Source of the DNA: Haliclystus octoradiatus
Lineage: Eukaryota; Cnidaria; Staurozoa; Stauromedusae; Haliclystidae
NCBI GenBank assembly: GCA_916610825.1
Contig: OU744449.1
Location: forward strand, 5,893,243 to 5,957,242
DNA: 64,000 nucleotides
Direction: 5' to 3'
Position 1 is the stretch's first letter, and every line of letters begins with the position of its first letter. Position numbers and translations under genes: made by a program. This document shows positions 48,745 to 61,244 of the stretch, piece by piece. The notes beneath the pieces were generated by a model. That model was not told where the DNA came from and ran no database searches. It worked only from the letters and a program-made list of their open reading frames with translations.

Positions 48745-49166
48745 GGTTCAACAAAAGTAGGTATTCTGGCATCCTAGATTCCGGAAGGTTAGAGAAATTC
48801 AGAAGAAAATTGATACTTTTATGATTTATTGGTCAAACTTCATTCAGAAGAAAATTTGGAAATGCCTCTAGGATTCCAGAAGGGTGGGCCTTTGTCGGAC
48901 CATGTTTATAAGGACGTACTGAACGTTCAGAAGAAGATTTGGAAATGCCTCTAGGATTCCAGAAGCGTGAGCCTTTTGTCGGACCATGGTTATAAGGACG
49001 TACTGAACGTTCAGAAGAAAATTTGGAAATGCCTCTAGGATTCCAGAAGGGTGGGCCTTTGTCGGACCATGTTCATAAGGACGTACTGAACGTTCAGAAG
49101 AAGATTTGGAAATGCCTCTAGGATTCCAGGAGGGTCGGCCCTTCTCGGACCCTGCTTATAAAAACG
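48745..49166. repeat. TCCGACAAAAGTAGGAAT repeat with four tandem 83-84-bp units
   Basis: The dispersed repeat (GTTCAACAAAAGTAGG, ATCCTAGATTCCGG) is followed by four units that start TTCAGAAGAA at 48,843, 48,926, 49,010 and 49,093, each with GGAAATGCCTCTAGGATTCC and GTCGGACC. Single copies are at 24,235-24,419 (inverted) and 27,937-28,090. Confidence 0.8.
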
Positions 49167-50472
49167 TACGGCAGTAAATTCTGCTTTGAAGGACACCTGT
49201 CTATAGTGGCCACTTGAATGAAATACAGAAAGCATCTCTTAAGTCAATGCTTTATATCAAGACCCTTTTCGATAATGGTCAATGTATTTAGATCTTATTG
49301 GTGACTGTTATCTACTGCATTGATTGATATTTGGTTAAAGGGAGGCCTTGATTGACTGCGTAATTGGAATTTCAATCCTATCAGATCTTGGGTCCTATAT
49401 ACGAGAAACATGTTTCTTCTATGGAACATATATATAAGCTTACACGTCGACATAAATAATAATTTGTGTTCAACAGCGTTTATGGGACATTAAAACACTC
49501 TTCAATTCTATAATCATCACAACGATATTTTTAAGATCATTATCAATCAAAGTATGAGTTAGTTTCTAAGTATTTTTGTTATGGAATAATTTTTGATTTG
49601 ATTTTGATTTGTATGTTTCTCTTGCTTCCTGCTAAAAAATATTTTTATATCCAATTTTCAAATGTAATAGTGGTATTCACTAGCAAAAACTAAAAATTAT
49701 TTTGACAATAGTTTGCTTCGTTCAAGGATTATTTTCCTGTTTTGCGCATTACTTTATCGTGTATCTCCAGCATCCAAGTAATTTAGGTCAAATAACATGT
49801 AATTCCTGCATAAAATTTGGAAATTAAGTTTTCAAATCATGCAAGAAAATAGATGACCATTACAGTCGGACCATGACAACTGTCGTTCTATGTGTAGCAA
49901 ATACATTCATAGAATTATTTCATAACTACCAACTCATCTACACACCTATAGCTGTTATGGTATGGTGAAGTTATTACCCTGAGCAATATTCTAATCCCTA
50001 AAACAAATGCTTGCTTACTGATTGTTCCCGGCATATTTTAAAATATTTTATATTGTTGTTTGTAACAGTTTTTGAGTTTCAGTAATTTTTATCAATTGCA
50101 TAATCTAATAAATGAGATCAATTTATCTAAAAGCATTGCCGACAATCAATGAAAAAATACCTACGTATTAGGCATTGATAGAGACTTTATAGTCAATTGA
50201 GCTCAACTCTTCAACAATATCTTCTATCCTAATCTAGCTATATATAACATAACAAATATCCTGTTTTTAAATATAACGTTTGATCAGTCATTTAGTTATA
50301 TAAATATTTTGTCTTATCAGCTGTTATCAAATCCTGGCCTACCTATCTGATGTCATAATGCATTTTATCAACAACATGCAGAGATTGATAGATATTTAAC
50401 TTGAAACAAGTTGCGATGATGGAGGCGTATACAGAGTCTGGCGTTATTACGCATCTATGAGCTTTGCATATA

Positions 50473-50690
50473 GTCCCGGGGGGGGGGGGGTAACTTCCAT
50501 ACTTTTGGTATAAATTCGGAGACGTTCAAATATTAAAGGGCCACCTTTTTCAAAATCCAGGGGAAAAAAATTAGGGTATGTTTTGTCTTGAACATTTTTT
50601 GAGGTATAGTTTTGAAGCCTTTGGAATTTTTTCATTTTGAAAAACAAGTTTTCCCTATGAAATTGTTTTTTCACTTTATTTTGTTGAATC
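50473..50690. mobile_element. G-run TIR element, partial copy
   Basis: CCCGGGGGGGGGGGGTAACTTCCATAC and GGAGACGTTCAAATATTAAAGGGCC (key parts) match the left half of the family. No right end was recognised. The minus-strand open frame across it is a by-product. Confidence 0.5.
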
Positions 50691-51306
50691 TGTTAATCAT
50701 AAAAAAATATTTGGGGTATCTTTTTCAATGAGTGAAAACGTTCTGAAAATGTATATTGTCATTCTGCCAAAGCTCTATTTAAACAACCCCGTTCGAAGCG
50801 CAATGGAAGCACCACCAGGATATAGTCCCTGCAATGGAATTTTATTGCCTAGTTTTCAAAAATAAACGCCTCATGGATCCTAAGTTTTTAATAATACTGT
50901 ACATAAATTGTATATAATGCGGCATTTCATTATCATTTTATAATTATAGTATATATATATACCACCCATGTTATATCTCAATTAATGATCTTCTTATAAA
51001 AGCCGATAAAAGGGATATAATGGGTTCAAATTTATTTTTTACTTTAGGATAACCGTATCCTGTTGTGCAGGGCTTAAGACTTCATATTCTAGACAGTTTG
51101 TCGGTGATTTTTACCATAGAAGTATTTTGACTGGTTTGAGTAAGACGATCATAATGATTGATTGGTTTGGAGTGTATCTTATCTGCCGCATCAATCCTCG
51201 TTTCCACTAACTTTATGACTATAATTACAATGTCAGAATGTCTAATGTGTCCACTTATTCGACGATAATAGTGTCATCAATTGACTGTACCCATATATAA
51301 ACTATT

Positions 51307-51403
51307 TTCTGGTCAAGTCCTTGGTAAACAATTTCGAATAACTGGGCAAATTCGGATAAATGCAATGACAATTTTGACTTGTACTTAAGCAGGTTACACT
51401 GTA
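51307..51403. mobile_element. Truncated copy of the AACCCGCTTA element
   Basis: TTCTGGTCAAGTCCTTGGTAAACAATTTC-type sequence, AAATTCGGATAAATGCAATG and AAGCAGGTTACACTGTA match the right part of the element at 15,526; the left end is missing. Confidence 0.65.
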
Positions 51404-54400
51404 ATGGATTTAACAGATTCATTCTTCAATTTCTAGAGTAGTGGCTCTTTTCGATTTTAGCAGATAAGCCTTGATTGTCAATGCGCAGTGATACGCCGCA
51501 CATCTACTCATAATGCAATTTCCTCTTGATCACTCCATCCGCTATCACAAGATGGTACTCATTTGATGTATTTTAGATAAAGACAAGTCCGGTCACATTC
51601 TCATCTGTGCTAATCATCCCCTGAACAAAGTTGTATATATGTGCAATATCTAGCAAAATAAAGTGTGATATACAACCGCGTCTATTGTATATAATAACTG
51701 TGCATAATTTTAACTAGCAAGTAATACATCAATTTTAATAAAATCATTATTTTATATCAGTGTTAGCTATCTATAGAGGTTTTTCATATCGGCTATGATT
51801 GTGTAGCATAACAATACATTCAGGGGTCATGGTATTTTTAATCAAAAATACTTCAACATGGCTTCAATCTTTTCTTTGAACAATTCCTATGGGACTCATT
51901 GGGAGCGAGCCTATATGAAAAAGGTCTATTAAAAGTTTTGATTATCATTATTTAAAGTAAATTCCAATTCATTCTGTACATTTTTCTGCATATATTCTAT
52001 GTATATATAGAATGTTATTTTTATCGTGTTGGTAAGAAATTGTTGCAATTTGGTCGAAAGAGTGTACAAGGAATGTTGATGAATTAAGAACTGTTGATAA
52101 CTGTAGAAACAAAAACGGTCCAAGCGAAAAATATAAAACTAATTAAGTTTGATTTGATGTCAAATCTGAAAACTGGGAAGCGTAGGAAGATATAAGAGGT
52201 ACGTCGTTTATATTCATTACAACATTATTGCTAACACATATTCCTCAATTTTGTAATGCAACACAATTACAAGAATGCGATGAAAGGTGGAATATGGGTA
52301 TGATGTAAATTATTCAGGGACCTGTGAGTAGGCTATCGGGTTAATTAGCTCTACACGCATTTCATGCCTTCCTTCGTAAATATTTCAAGACATTTTCAAG
52401 ACAAACAAATTCTCAATTCTGATGTTTTCAATCCCATTTTCGGCCAATAATCCATCTGAGGAAATGAACAAACGTATTTTTTTAAATCTATTGAATTGGT
52501 TAGGTCACACTACAGAAACAAAAAATTTAAAAACTCCAAATCCCAAAATAAAGAAATCATACTCAAAAATAACTCTATTTAGAGATTAGACATTACTAAT
52601 CTGAAACTGTCGGACAAGCAAAATTAGTATTCAAATGAAAATTTATTTGGAGTCATTATGTTGAGAATTCTATATTTCATTCCCTGAAGCGCTAATGGAG
52701 ATAATTTAATTACATACAATTTTGAAGTGACAATTTAAAAATATATTCCTACCTGCCTTCTAACCTAGATAAAACTGTTCCTATATTTAAATTATTCCTA
52801 CTCATATCAGTTGTGTATAATGATAATGAAGATGTATTTATTCTAGACATTTAAAAATACGAGGCAATTATGTTGGATTAGGAGAGGCGACAGATTATTT
52901 CTATTCCAGGTGTTTAATTGATTTTGGAAAGCACGTACATATATACTTATGCAGAAACGAAGGTAACAATGTACTTGGCTGACGTCTATCCAGCTACTGT
53001 CCATATACAATCAATAATTGACAAGAGTAACACTAGAGAGGAGATTAGATCGAGGGACTATATACGGCCTTCTAGGGGGACAAACATTTTGATTGTCGGG
53101 AAAAGTATTGGTGCCTATACGTGATTTTTTTTTAATTTTCTATTGAGAAACCACCTAGTCGGGGGCCTGCACAGCTCGTCCAATCATTGATTATTAGAAC
53201 ATTCTATAGTCATTATTTACATGGCGCTCTTTCTTGGTAGATGGACCCATACAGTTTTTAGATAGCGATGTTTATTAGCTAGGAGTTTTCTTTAAATTTT
53301 TTGCTTAGATTTTCAGATATGAAACAATTTTACTTTTCTATTGTTTTTCGTTTATGTTTTTCATTCATTACTATAGTCTAGCATATTCCCTGCTCACACC
53401 ACCTTTATGCTAAGTCACTATGCTATTATCATATCAAAATCCCCAATAATGTGAACTATGAAATTTTAAGTCAAATTTTCTCAATATTCTTAAATTTCTA
53501 AGATGTTTGGTTTTTGACCGTCAATCTGACTTTTTGAAGTACACCTTAAATATTTAAAATCTAATTTCAGCTGACCAGAATTTGAATGAACAGTGAAATG
53601 TAGCCAAATCGTCCAAATGGTCTGGAAATTCATGTTAAAACAGGACAAAATGGACGCAAAATGGAAGTGAAGAAGATGCATCGGGGGGGGGGGGGGTCGT
53701 GGCACTTTGCTAACGTTACGCCTCATCGTTTTGTCAACAATCGTCCAAAGAACCTGTCTGGATCATTATTTGTGTATTTATCTGCCTTTGAATAGAAGCT
53801 TATTTTTTCTTAGCGCTTTTGGTACATTTTATCATCTGACGGGATATTTTGAAACGTATATAACACCTCATGATAATTAGTATTGGTGATCACTGACGAA
53901 TCGATTATTACTTTGTTTGTGGTAAACATCTTAACCACAATATATATTATTCATTTTATAGATGATCAATACCTCATTAACCATATACGACTAAGATATA
54001 TTCAGGTATATATATATATATGTGTGTGTGAATATAGTAATGTATGTAGATGGTTTCATACACTACATATACCCTATTTCAAATGATAATCAAACTTATA
54101 TTTTTGTAAAATAGCTCGGAAATATGATTTTATGTTAATTTCCTTTCATTCGTATAGGCTTTGTGCTATTATTTCAGTGCATGTCAAAGTTTTGAGTTTA
54201 CAACGGAGTTTACGCCACGATATTAGAGAGAGAAAATATGTTTACAAAGGAGAAACATCACTATAAAAGTTGTTTTTCTTTGAAAAATATTATCAAGTCG
54301 TGAATAAATAATCAGAAACTTTCTTGTGATCTTGCATCCTCTTTAGGCCTCACCCTATAGGGCTATTCATGGAAACACTAAAATTGAAGGTTGTATATAT

Positions 54401-55230
54401 CAGAGGTGTACAGAGCCAGAATTTGTTTACTCCGAATTCGAAAAAATTCCGAGCGTTTGACTCCGAGTTCGGCCCAAAAATTTAAGAACAGTGGACTCCA
54501 ACTCCTGCTCCAAAATAGTTAAAATAAAGTCCTGTACGAAGTCCTAAAATTGATTAATTTGTCAACCCACATTTAAGCAAACATAGAAAGGTACAAAATA
54601 ACTTAACATCATCTGAAATACGTAGCCAATCCTTGAATCCAACCAAAATTTGTTCAATCTCCATCTCAAATTTTATCCCTCTCCCAAAAAATTTTTTTTT
54701 TAAAACTATATCAATATTGAACGAGTATCTTCATATTATTTACAAATTTCTCTGATATGCAAAACGTTGAGTAATTATTTCACTCAGAACTAACTTCAGA
54801 ATTTCAGGAACAAGTAACATTAGCCAGTTAATTTAGTATTTATATTTACAAAAATTTAAAGAGCAGTAGAATATAAAATTATAAAATTTGTTATTTAGTT
54901 ATTGAAGGTTTTATAAAATTTACATAGGTTACATTTTATTTCATTAGTTGTTTGTTAAGTATTAACATTTTGCGCGTTATTTCTTCTTCATTCCGACGGT
55001 GATCCTTATCTAGTAGATTTGCTTTGATATGATATCTCTGATTTCGTGTCCTCTGACTCTGTATACTAACCCAAGTTGAGATGACGTTCAAGCAAATGTA
55101 TGTTATACATATGTACTGCACCAAAGATGTTCCCACTACAGTATTTAATACTCCAATATATGATATCCATCCAATAATAGAACGATGCTTTATATCAATG
55201 AATTAATCAAGAAATGGGGCAATTTAAAAA

Positions 55231-55561
<331 letters not shown>

Positions 55562-56879
55562 TATTACATTCACAACAAAAGCGGCCTACATGAACAATGC
55601 GCTTGACAATAAAACAAATTTACAAATTTACAAATTTAGCTACAAAACAAAGTTTTAAAACTTCACGTATATAGAAGCAATTTAATTGTTGATAGTATAG
55701 ATTTGAATGAGTACAATAAATATTTCGAAGACATCATAACGTATGATTTTTATGAACTTAAAATGGATTTAAATTTAAATAGACAATGATCTATTCTAAA
55801 ACGATCAAAACGCCTCAAACTGTTTATCGTCTTTTTATCTATTGAAGTGATATAAAGGGAAACTATCGGCATTCGATCAAAGACATTATTTTTTAGTCAG
55901 TAAGGTTACGAATAGGAAATCCATCAATTTCCTAATTGATCTTAAAGTCACTTATTCGGCTGAGTAGAGATTATCCTTTTTGTGATTAGTAAAAACAATA
56001 AAATACCATAGTTGTTGACATCCATATCTTTAAATATACAAACAAACACAGACAGGGGCATCCTATATACGGGATGGAAAAATTCAAAAGGTACATTTTT
56101 GAAAGAAATGGAATGCTTAAAATGGAGGTTACACCCTGGAAGGGGGGAAATATTTATTTGTTTCAAATATGTACACTGGAATGTTTGACTCTTTCAAGAT
56201 GATTTGACTTGATTTTAAAATTTATTTTTCTCTTCGAGCTGAAATATACGGTGTCGTTTATGTCGTTAAAATAGCTTTGTAGACTTCAAGTCAAATAATA
56301 TTGTTAAGTTGGACGTAAACGAGAAATTTTGGATTAAAACAATAAAAATGGTTTTTAAATCAAGAAAGTCATTTTTGTGGGAATATATAAGGTTTTTCCT
56401 GCGTATATATTGAGATCTGCATGGATTATAAGATTAAAAATTTATAAATGGGCCAAAGGCCTTGAATTTGAACTACGATAGTACATTCGTGATTGGAAGT
56501 TACATCATGTAATATATGACTTTACAAAAGGCCTTGAATTGAACAGTTCGTGTTTGGATAGAGACTTGATTATGAATACACACATAGAAATTGTTGTATG
56601 AAATATTTTAACAATGTTATAATCATGTGGAGCAAATTAGCAATTGTGAGATCTAGAAGACAGAGTATGTGATTCTATTCAAATCATGTGATATTAAGAT
56701 TATAAATCCTTATAGTTGAAGTCTATGGTTTTTGTTAAAGGTCAAAAATGTCTACGAGGGGGAAATGCAATACTAATAATAAAAACAATATATGTATCTA
56801 TATGGGTTATTATTGATGTACTGTTTATAACTGTTATAATCTCTACGATCTAATGCCTTCGAAATTTAGAATTCCACCG

Positions 56880-57035
56880 GGTGAGGGGGGGGTACCAATT
56901 TATAGATTTCCCAAATATTTAGAACTTTTCCTTCGTTTTGCTTGTGAAAACATGAAATTTTCGGATCTTCATTCTCGTTTGCTGTGAAATTTTACGGTTT
57001 TTCTCTATTTTTGAAAATGCCACACCACCACCGTC
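56880..57035. mobile_element. G-run TIR element, internal fragment
   Basis: GGGGGGGGTACCAATTTATAGATTT, CTTTTCCTTCGTTTTGCTTGTG and AAATTTTACGGTTTTTC match the inside of the copy at 21,904. Confidence 0.5.
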
Positions 57036-60000
57036 AAAAGATAACCGAAGTACCACGAGGAATTCATGGACAAAACATGGTATGAAAAGAGAGAAATATA
57101 ACTCATCCTTTTGTACATTAATAGTATTATTCCAATGGACTCATATATGATATTTTGCTGTAAGTAAGATATTTTAAATCCAGGAAATATATTAAGAATA
57201 TTTTTTTTGCTTCATATTTTGTTCTTTATTTGGAGGCTCCTCCTTCAGCGTGTTTGAAATAAGAAATATTGGTCCAAACGTCGAATGAAATATTTGAGAA
57301 TTTCCACATGATTAAATGCGAAATATTGTCAATTTTGACAATGTGATCTTGTTTATTAATTGTTCTCAGAATTTAAGTTATCTCAAATATAAAAGTCGAT
57401 CACTTCAAATTGTCAATCTTTGGAAAGAAGTATGAAATATTCAAGGTATAGATTTGACTGAAATGTGTTTAATCGAACCCCCCTTATGGAGCCTCATTTG
57501 TTGTTAAATTTTCCACAGCCTGAACCTCCTTGTTCTTTTAAAGTATACGCTTATAAATAAATTGTGTATGTTTTGATAACTGCTAAAATTAAGCCAAGTC
57601 TGCTGTATAAGGATATCTGCCTTGCTATGGCTTTCTCACGCCGCTGTCTTATTGAACTTATATGATGAAGCGACATTACTACTAGTTGATACTATACTAT
57701 ATGGGACTTTATGCAATGTTTACTGAGGCTTGCAGCTAGAGCGTATAGCCGTCTTTTGAATGCATTAGACGTCGTTTGAACGTTTTTAAATCTGGACCAT
57801 GTTTACATATAGGAGTATATACCTCCCACGATTGAGTTGAATATTCTCATAAATATATACAAATAAACCAACATTTTACACTGGACAGCGTCGAAATCAA
57901 GTTTGAAAATTTGGCGATCGTTTGTTGATATAACGGTATCATTGTACTATAAAATCCGTGCGTGCGCTACACACATACATACAGTATAGACGATTTGTCT
58001 TTTCTGATTCGGGACGGGTGGAAACCTTCATTTGATTAAATGGGCGTGGTTCTTACTGAAGGTGCATGCTTGTTGCTTTTTGAATTAGACTTTCGTTCAA
58101 GTAGTTCTATAGTGATTATCATATTGAGATTGATAATGATTTATAGGTCTGTTTTGGGATAATATATTTATATCTTTTGACATTATGATTTAATATTAAA
58201 TGAGCGTTGTTATCATTTTCAACATTTTTGACATTGAATAGGAAATTCCTTAGTTCCGTTATCAAAATCTTCTAACTGAGATTGATCTGTAACACCTTAC
58301 GCAAGGAACGTCATTGAAATGTTAACAAGGTTATTAAGCAAACTATTTATCAATCAATCAATATCATCATGTAAATATTATAAAGAGTTGTATCTTATCA
58401 TACATCGTTAAAATTATCAACTACAAGATAATGTCTGCGGCACCAAAATTATTGTTAAAAGTATAGAACGAGAAAGAAGATAAGAATAATTATTATGTTG
58501 TTTCAAAGATTTCTCAGTGCAAATGATGACATTCTTAGATAGTAATGCGTAATTATCATACAATTACGCATCTTAACAATAAATGATATTTACAAAATAA
58601 AAGGCATTTGAGAGATGAAGACATCTTTCATATAAATGTCTACTCTTCCTGCTGAGCTGTTGTTCATAAGGTTCCATAACCTCATACAGTCGTAATACTA
58701 CCAAGAGGGGAGAGTGGGTTAATTAAATGACTCAGTGTTCTGCAGACTGTTAGACCAATAAAGTTTTCTTGTTGCAAGCTCTTCGTTTATTCTTGTTTAG
58801 GACAATACTTTGATTAAACATTTTGTAAGTTGAACATGCTAATAAAAACCTTTCAAACAGTGTTGACAGTATTCATAATTAGAGTCCAAAATTACTGCCC
58901 GGTGAGACATTACACAAATAGCCATATAGACATTTAAATTGCTATTTATGACTGTATATTCAAACCTTAAATATATTTATAGCTATAGGAGTCTTTTAAT
59001 GAGGAATCCTAAGACGCACAGATGAAATGAAACAACGTCTAGTATCTATTGTTTTTTATTGTTAGTTTAATTAAGAAATGTTATTAATTTAAGTCCAATG
59101 ACACACGTCAAACAAGTTATTTCCAATCTGTATTGCATTACATAAAAATCTACAGTTTATATATAACTTTATATAAAAACAAACATTTGACAGAATTACA
59201 AAATATATATCATCAATTTTAAAGGAGTATTTGATCTTTGATAATATAGAATGAGATTGACGTGATTGCGGGCGTGATTGTACATATGCACATTTATAGA
59301 TTGTTTGTTACAAATGTTTGATCAAGAAAGGTTTTACAACAAGGTGACTAATTTAGCACCTATTGAATATCAGATGTTTAAGCTAATAAACTACTATTGT
59401 AGTTATTCAATAGTATCTATTCTACTATAGAAATTATATTCTAGAAAAAATAGAAATGTCTAACAAAGCAGGTTGCCACACTGTCTCTATTCTAAGCGCC
59501 TTAAAAACAATCTGATCCTTCACATTGAACAATAAACCCGCTGCGATATAGTTAAGAAATAGCAATAATTAATATAAGATATAGGAGAAAAATATGATCT
59601 TATATAGATGAATGTTTACACTTGTGTAAGATACTGAAAATACGATTGGAATTGTCAATTTCATTGCTATAGAAACAAAAAAGAAATACTCTGACTGACA
59701 ATGATAGTGAAGTACATCCAAGAAGGAAGACATTTTATAAGATGTGCCAATTATTTCCCGGGCAGTTCCAAAGGGGTAGGGCAGATATGTAACGGTGACA
59801 TTAATTAGGTAAACCCTAACATATACAGAACCCATGTACATTACGCTCAGTAGATCATCATTGGTTTGTTGTTAATCCCGGGTAGCTTCATTGGCTTGAG
59901 TTTTGGTGGATATTATTCAGCTAGTGTATAGTGTATTATATTGATGTTTCTCTCAAAGCTTTGTAAGATATGACGCGTCATATGTTTGCGGGATCTGTGT

Positions 60001-61024
60001 GAAGGCATTAAACCTACTGAGCAGTCAATTATTAAATTTGTGAACGTTATAGTTCAATGATAGCTTCCTGTCTGGTAGACGGTGTGGCTAGTAAATGATT
60101 ATCCAAAACGTTGACAGCTATAAAGACGTATGTACAAAACCTTATATCAAAATTAATTCAATCATTTTTAAGTATGTAATAATCACCACGAAATATATAA
60201 AATTGATAATAATGTAACATCAAACGTTTATGAAATAAACATATATATATAGTATAGGTTACCTCTGTATAGTGTAGAGAATTATTTCATCAATTTATCG
60301 GGTCTTTTGTCGGCGGATTTTATCGTCGGTAGTTTAGTATTTTAGAGATACCATCAGTGACCGTGTCTATTGACGCTTGAAAAATATCTAGTAACTAATA
60401 TATAAAAGTATATGTTTTGATATCTTTAGAATGCATATGATGTGAATTATGGTATATGGTATAGCTTTCAAAAATATCTTTTCATGTATAGATGGATGTA
60501 GCATGCCTGTATATATTTGATTTTGTATATAATCAAATAAGATTACTTGTTAACTCTATCTCAACATGACAAAACAACTCAGCCCCCACTTGTCGGTTAA
60601 AAAAATGTTTCAAAAGGAACAATCTATTGTATGGATTAGTACTGGAGATCTACATACGACAGAATTACCATGCTTAAATAACAGTGAAAAAGGATTAGTG
60701 TTTGGTGTTAGCAACACGTGTAGCTTGTGAATCAAATATGATTAACAGTAGACACAGCAAGACACATATTAAGAGGTATTGCAGTCTGATCAACTTATGA
60801 CATATGTACTGTCTTAGCTGATCTTATACCGTGTAACTATATACCCGGACGAAAGGGTACAGCATACTGAAAGTGTGCCAACTCAATTATCCATCATCAA
60901 GAAGAACTTCAAAAGAACTGCACAACCAGCAAAGAGAATTTTCTATGCTCAAATAGATTTGGTATTATAAAGCATTATTTCTACAACATCTACGCTCTAC
61001 GTTGAAAATAAAAAATACTTCACG

Positions 61025-61244
61025 ATGAGGTCATGTAAAGATTTCAGTATACAATTTCTATTATCGAAAGATATGAAAATATCACCAAATGAAGTGTCTT
61101 CAATAAATGAAAAAGTTTGTCAACCAGAAGTTATGCAAAGACAATCTCTAAAGTGTCCATCGCAGGATGTTAAATCTGAAGTTCAACCAATTGAACAACA
61201 GATGTCTCCAACCACTGAATCATTAGACTCAACATCATCAATTC
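61025..61244 (+). CDS. Probable first coding exon of a gene continuing past the window; eh1-like motif
   Basis: ATG opens 73 codons that end at a consensus donor (attc|gtaagt) in phase 1. Residues 7-13 read FSIQFLL, which fits the eh1 Groucho-binding consensus FxIxxIL found near the N-terminus of many homeobox, T-box and forkhead proteins. The rest is polar, with Ser, Gln and Glu, like a disordered N-terminal region. A TATAAAG-like sequence lies about 60 nt upstream. No homeodomain or other DNA-binding domain is visible to 64,000, so its next exon must lie further on. Identification as a transcription factor is inference from one short motif. Confidence 0.45.

Noticed and set aside
59569..59841. 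90-codon minus-strand frame in the gene-poor interval
   Set aside because: Hydrophobic, AT-driven composition with no domain, signal-peptide form or splice sites.
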